From positions 1-45,521 of the forward strand of contig NZ_JAFUHT010000003.1 in NCBI RefSeq assembly GCF_017468685.1: a stretch of DNA of 45,521 nt, given 5' to 3'. The position numbers and the translations under genes are program-made. Source of the DNA: Methanobrevibacter sp. GTDB taxonomy: Archaea; Methanobacteriota; Methanobacteria; Methanobacteriales; Methanobacteriaceae. This document shows, piece by piece, positions 42,718 to 45,521 of this stretch (its first letter is position 1; every line of letters begins with the position of its first letter). Below the pieces are notes generated by a model. That model was not told the DNA's origin and made no database searches. It saw only the letters and a list, made by a program, of their open reading frames with translations.

Positions 42718-43212
42718 ATGTCTGATAAGAAAACAGGAGTTTTACTTTTAAGCCACGGTTCCAGATTGGATGATGGTGAAGAAGTAATTAAAGCTTATAA
42801 AGAAATGTATGAAAAGGAATTTCCAGAATATCCTGTAGAATACGGATTCATGGAAATCAGAAAACCAGGTATTCCTGAAACAATTAACAAATTAACAAGT
42901 GAAAATGATTTGGAAAAAATCATTGTAGTGCCAGTATTCGTGGCACATGGTCTTCACACAAAAAGGGACATTCCGGGATTACTTGGTATAGAAAGCGATT
43001 TTGATGCTGAAGCAGTATCTGGTCATCATCACCACCATCATGACCACGGACACGACCATGATCATGGACACAGTCACGGACATCATCACCACCATCATGA
43101 CCATGATGATGAAGAGTTTGAATTCGATGGTGAAATCGTTTTAACCGAACCGTTAGGAATCGATAAAAGATTGTATGAAATCATTAAAGATAGAGTTTCA
43201 GAACACTTATAG
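42718..43212 (+). CDS. cfbA: one-domain CbiX/CfbA chelatase with long His-rich loop
   Basis: The 164-aa protein has a single chelatase unit (LLLSHGSRLDDGEEVI, IIVVPVFVAHGLHTKRDIPGLLG). A ~32-residue His/Asp run at about 102-135 (HHHHHHDHGHDHDHGHSHG) is a metal store or delivery arm. The similarity to the second unit of the preceding gene (GLHTKRDIPGLLG versus GMHTTHDIPHILG; EFDGEI) implies duplication. Small CbiX (CfbA) can load Ni or Co; which paralogue makes F430 cannot be decided by eye. Confidence 0.85.
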   Translation: MSDKKTGVLLLSHGSRLDDGEEVIKAYKEMYEKEFPEYPVEYGFMEIRKPGIPETINKLTSENDLEKIIVVPVFVAHGLHTKRDIPGLLGIESDFDAEAVSGHHHHHHDHGHDHDHGHSHGHHHHHHDHDDEEFEFDGEIVLTEPLGIDKRLYEIIKDRVSEHL

Positions 43213-43350
43213 TTCTGAAATTAATTTTACTTTTTTTGCCAAAATTAAATATTAAATTAATCGCACGATATGATTCTTCTTTTCAAAAAACTTTTAATTA
43301 CAATCTAAAAACCTAATTAATTGTATTTCACACTATTATTATCTTGGATA

Positions 43351-43362
43351 TTTCACTTGAAA
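43351..43362 (-). repeat. origin-box-like site (11/12)
   Basis: TTTCACTTGAAA has one mismatch to the core and equals the core of origin box 6. It lacks the AGGTG arm. It lies 13 kb from the origin. Confidence 0.3.
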
Positions 43363-43545
43363 TGTATTAAAAATATTTATTATGATATTTAAGTGATGGT
43401 ATGGTGGATTGGTGTCCACCTAATCAACTCAATCAATTCGTCAAATAATGTCACACATTATAACTCCACTTCATAGAATTTCGTTTTTTAGAAATCCTCA
43501 CCTTGAAAACTATAACCTCGATTTGATTCATATCAATCATTAATT

Positions 43546-43628
43546 AGAAATGCTTGTTATATCCCTAACCGATATAGGCAGGAACATAAGTGACTGTTAA
43601 AAAAATAATGCAGTCAAAAAGCATTTCT
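43546..43628. ncRNA. candidate structured RNA with multi-branch fold
   Basis: A perfect 10-bp inverted repeat (AGAAATGCTT at 43546-43555, AAGCATTTCT at 43619-43628) encloses two further hairpins: TATATC/GATATA around CCTAACC, and GACTG/CAGTC around an A-rich loop. This is a three-way-junction-like layout. Either strand could be the transcript. It overlaps the 22-aa ORF on the minus strand. No known RNA family is recognised. Confidence 0.45.
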
Positions 43629-43633
43629 ACCAT
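43565..43633 (-). CDS. 22-aa hydrophobic peptide with strong Shine-Dalgarno
   Basis: On the minus strand AAAGGAGGTG sits 5 bases before an ATG at 43633. The frame MVEMLFDCIIFLTVTYVPAYIG ends at a TAG (43567-43565). The peptide could span a membrane once (residues 4-22). The Shine-Dalgarno is within CTCC-TAAA-GGAG, able to hide it, and codons 3-5 pair with sequence after the stop through the 10-bp repeat. A TATA-like ATTATAAAAC lies ~20-25 bp before the likely mRNA start. These are features of type I toxin mRNAs, but the ORF could equally be fortuitous. Confidence 0.4.
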   Translation of the reverse strand: MVEMLFDCIIFLTVTYVPAYIG

Positions 43634-43829
43634 CAATTCACCTCCTTTAGGAGTAAAAATATATTTTGAGGTTTGTTTTATAATTTTAATTTCTCCTAAA
43701 CTTATTTTAAATTTTTATTAGTTCCAGAGTACTATTATGTATTACTTTTACTATATAAAGTATTACTTTTAATGCAATAATATAAATTTATATATTAAAA
43801 AAAATAAGTATTAAATATTGAGGTTTGTT

Positions 43830-43909
43830 GAAATTAATTTTAGTTTCGACTATTAATAATTGTAGGGTTCTTTTAACCCTATTCTTATTATAAAGTGCTT
43901 ATTCTATTA
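43830..43909. repeat. 80-bp element, copy A
   Basis: This segment is roughly three-quarters identical by eye to copy B (44028-44109). Shared blocks are AATTTTAG/TTATTTTAG, TTCGA/TTCCGA, TTAATAAT, TAGGGTT and CTATTCTTATTAT. AGGGTT (43864-43869) and AACCCT (43875-43880) form a perfect 6-bp hairpin with a 5-nt loop. Confidence 0.5.
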
Positions 43910-44027
43910 AAAAAAGTATTTTTTATATTTACCATAATTAACTCTTTAAATAATCTGTAATTTTATATTTTTTAAAAAATTATTTATATTAAAAAAAATT
44001 AATTATTACTCACCTGTTTAGTTAAAG

Positions 44028-44109
44028 GAATTTATTTTAGGTTCCGATTTTAATAATAGTTTAGGGTTTTTTATAACTCTATTCTTATTATTGAGCTCTT
44101 GCTTTATTT
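44028..44109. repeat. 80-bp element, copy B
   Basis: This is the second copy, 199 bp from A. The hairpin is AGGGTT (44063-44068) with AACTCT (44075-44080); the single change relative to A turns one G-C into a G-U pair, so pairing is kept in a plus-strand RNA. No ORF. Confidence 0.5.
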
Positions 44110-44264
44110 TACTAATTTTTTAAAAATAGATGTTATGTTTCCAAATAAGATTAAAATATTGTATACTTATAGGGCTCTTTGAAAAATATTTTTCATATAA
44201 ATCTATTTTTGAAATTATAAATAAAACTTTTGTTATTAATTTTAATTTTATAATTCCATTATTA

Positions 44265-45521
44265 TTAATGATTATTTTCATCAATAGTTATTACAGTACT
44301 GTTTAATCCTAAAACCCTTGAATAATCAATTTTACTTGCAACTTTATTTAACATGCCAATGTTGTCAAATTTCAAATCATCATTTTCAACAATCGGATTA
44401 AATTCAACACCACTATCTTTAATGGAAACTAAAACATTATCCTCATTGTTTCTGACAATAACATCAATGAAATCAATCTTTTCATTAGTATTGATAATAT
44501 TAACCAACATTTCCTCGATTGCCAAAGCAACGATTGCTGATGATTTTGAGTCCTTTAAATAATTTTGAACATCACGAGCCAAACTCACAGCATCTTCAAT
44601 ATTGCCATTTATAGTATGTTCAAACACATTTTCACTATCATTGATCCTATTGATGAAAAAGCCCTTATATTCTCCATTACTCTTCTTATTGTAATATCTT
44701 GAATATGTAAATATAAATAAGATGGTTATTGCTTCAACAATTGCAAAGGAAATCCAAATTCCATCTCCACCCAACACTGCGGACAATCCAAATGACAATG
44801 CAACAGGAAGAATAAAACCTTCCAATAATGAAATTAAGGTTGAAATTGTATTTTCCTGAATAGCCTGAGCATAGAAAGTATATAAAAATGTAATAGCTGT
44901 TCCAACATAACTTACTGCAAATATCCTTAAAGCATTCAATACAACAGGAACATCAGCAGGATTTTTAACACTATACAACATTAGCAAGGATTGAGGATAA
45001 ACAATAAATAATGCTGACAGTATCAGACTTGAAGCCAAAACAATCTTCAAAGATCTTTTAAGAATAAAGTTAACTCCAGAATAATCTTCCTCTTTAAAGT
45101 AAACTGATACGATTGGAGACATTGTTTGAGCAGTTCCAATTAAAAACATATACAAAATAAATAGACTATTATAACAGATTCCAAATGCAACCAAACCTGA
45201 CTTTCCAATATAAATTCCTATCAATGAATTTAAAACAAATAATTTTAAAGTTAAATACAGTTGGGTTGAGGCTGAAGAAAAACCTGAAGTGATAATCTCT
45301 TTGAGATATGCAAAAATGGAGTTTAATTTTAATCTGATAAACTGCAAAGTACGTTCTGATTTAAAGAAGTAATATGATATGAATATGGAACCTACTGCAT
45401 AGCCGGTTGTAGTAGCTAATGCAGCACCACCCAATCCAATTTTAAAGACACCCATATATAATACATCACAGCATATGTTAACAATATTTGCAAGAAGAAT
45501 TGCCCTAAAAGGTAAATTAGG
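44265..45521 (-). CDS. MATE-family transporter fused to an RsbW-like ATPase domain, 5' end outside window
   Basis: The first internal ATG is at 45455, but the frame stays open to 45521 and reads PNLPFRAILLANIVNICCDVLY into MGVFKIGLGGAALATTTGY, a typical MATE segment. The gene is therefore cut by the window edge. At least eight helices follow (VALSFGLSAVLGGDGIWISFAIVEA near the last one). From about 120 residues before the end comes a HATPase_c-like domain: AIVALAIEEMLVNIINTN (N box, Glu and Asn), VSIKDSGVEFNP (G1, DxGxxF), NIGMLNKVASKIDYS. That resembles RsbW anti-sigma/serine kinases. MATE proteins normally end after helix 12, so the C-terminal domain is a notable fusion. Confidence 0.85.
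   Translation of the reverse strand, partial: PNLPFRAILLANIVNICCDVLYMGVFKIGLGGAALATTTGYAVGSIFISYYFFKSERTLQFIRLKLNSIFAYLKEIITSGFSSASTQLYLTLKLFVLNSLIGIYIGKSGLVAFGICYNSLFILYMFLIGTAQTMSPIVSVYFKEEDYSGVNFILKRSLKIVLASSLILSALFIVYPQSLLMLYSVKNPADVPVVLNALRIFAVSYVGTAITFLYTFYAQAIQENTISTLISLLEGFILPVALSFGLSAVLGGDGIWISFAIVEAITILFIFTYSRYYNKKSNGEYKGFFINRINDSENVFEHTINGNIEDAVSLARDVQNYLKDSKSSAIVALAIEEMLVNIINTNEKIDFIDVIVRNNEDNVLVSIKDSGVEFNPIVENDDLKFDNIGMLNKVASKIDYSRVLGLNSTVITIDENNH

Larger units (their letters stand above)
43213..44264. other. 1-kb non-coding region with structured elements
   Basis: There is no protein-size ORF here. It holds: a T-run after cfbA (43226-43238); an origin-box-like site (43351-43362); a hairpin GGTGGA/TCCACC at 43403-43420; the structured 43546-43633 element with its small ORF; and two diverged copies of an ~80-bp element (43830-43909, 44028-44109). 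These are described separately. The rest is low-complexity A/T. Confidence 0.6.

Noticed and set aside
43403-43420. Hairpin GGTGGA/TCCACC as a tRNA or C/D box RNA
   Set aside because: There is no cloverleaf, no CCA-type acceptor or C/D boxes. It is only a 6-bp stem, more like a 3' end structure.
1-45521. tRNA, rRNA or insertion sequence genes
   Set aside because: I looked for GC-rich tRNA-like islands and for transposase genes with terminal repeats and found none that I can support. Only the first 30 codons at the left edge could conceivably belong to a transposase.

Overview
The window looks like a piece of chromosome from a Methanobrevibacter-like methanogenic archaeon (Methanobacteriales). 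It is very AT-rich. It carries archaeal chromatin proteins (a 68-aa histone and Alba), archaeal replication proteins (Orc1/Cdc6 and the PolD small subunit DP1), a TfrA-type fumarate reductase flavoprotein, archaeal CTP-dependent riboflavin kinase, and cobamide/F430-type genes (cbiB, cbiG, cbiH, three CbiX domains). Ribosome binding sites are mostly GGTGA or GGAGG, and several starts look leaderless. The genus is my inference from gene content.

Layout. 1-2766: a clipped gene, an acidic secreted protein, and a radical SAM/HhH protein. 2952-4950: a parA gene with a ParB-N-terminus-like partner, next to about 600 bp dense in AAGTTA/TAACTT half-sites, which together form a candidate DNA segregation locus. 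4952-8319: trpB2, with TGTACA-type operator boxes in its promoter, then a DUF1786 protein, a PHP phosphoesterase and Alba. 8517-13907: leuA-family synthase, then a PadR / ABC ATPase / ABC permease / PQQ-propeller operon. 13975-16617: a TIM-barrel isomerase, a second AAGTTA cluster, a P-type-ATPase-like HAD phosphatase, and a small operon with a JAMM (HxH-x7-SxxD) protein. 16828-20187: gatA, an isolated full origin-recognition-box-like site, a GATase/P-loop protein with unusual domain order, and a PH-like protein. 20188-21470: ribB behind an FMN riboswitch, and ribK. 21592-22483: a probable ADP-ribosyltransferase with an overlapping small partner. 22672-28395: tfrA, dadD-like deaminase, histone, hisG, a flavodoxin-like gene, pyrB.

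28388-30197 is the likely replication origin: orc1/cdc6 followed by an AT-rich stretch and at least six origin-box-like repeats (core TTTCAAGTGTAA, often preceded by AGGTG). Perfect 12-mers also occur far from the origin. 30198-39388: DUF2299, cbiB-cbiG, UPF0147, a 55-aa ribbon-helix-helix protein, a class II aldolase, DP1, then an operon of a membrane protein, cbiH fused to a Cys-rich domain, a PhoU/TrkA-C protein and a tandem MgtE transporter. 39385-41239: two overlapping membrane-anchored, pilin-like proteins. 41348-43212: a DUF35 protein, a two-domain CbiX and a His-rich one-domain CbiX. 43213-44264: a 1-kb non-coding stretch with a structured element containing a 22-aa ORF with a strong Shine-Dalgarno, and two diverged copies of an 80-bp element. 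The window ends inside a MATE transporter fused to an RsbW-like ATPase domain.

The strongest candidates for undescribed biology are the ParA/ParB-tail locus with its repeat field, the ART-plus-partner operon, the JAMM operon, and the structured/sORF element near 43.6 kb. All are sequence-only inferences, made by eye without database searches.
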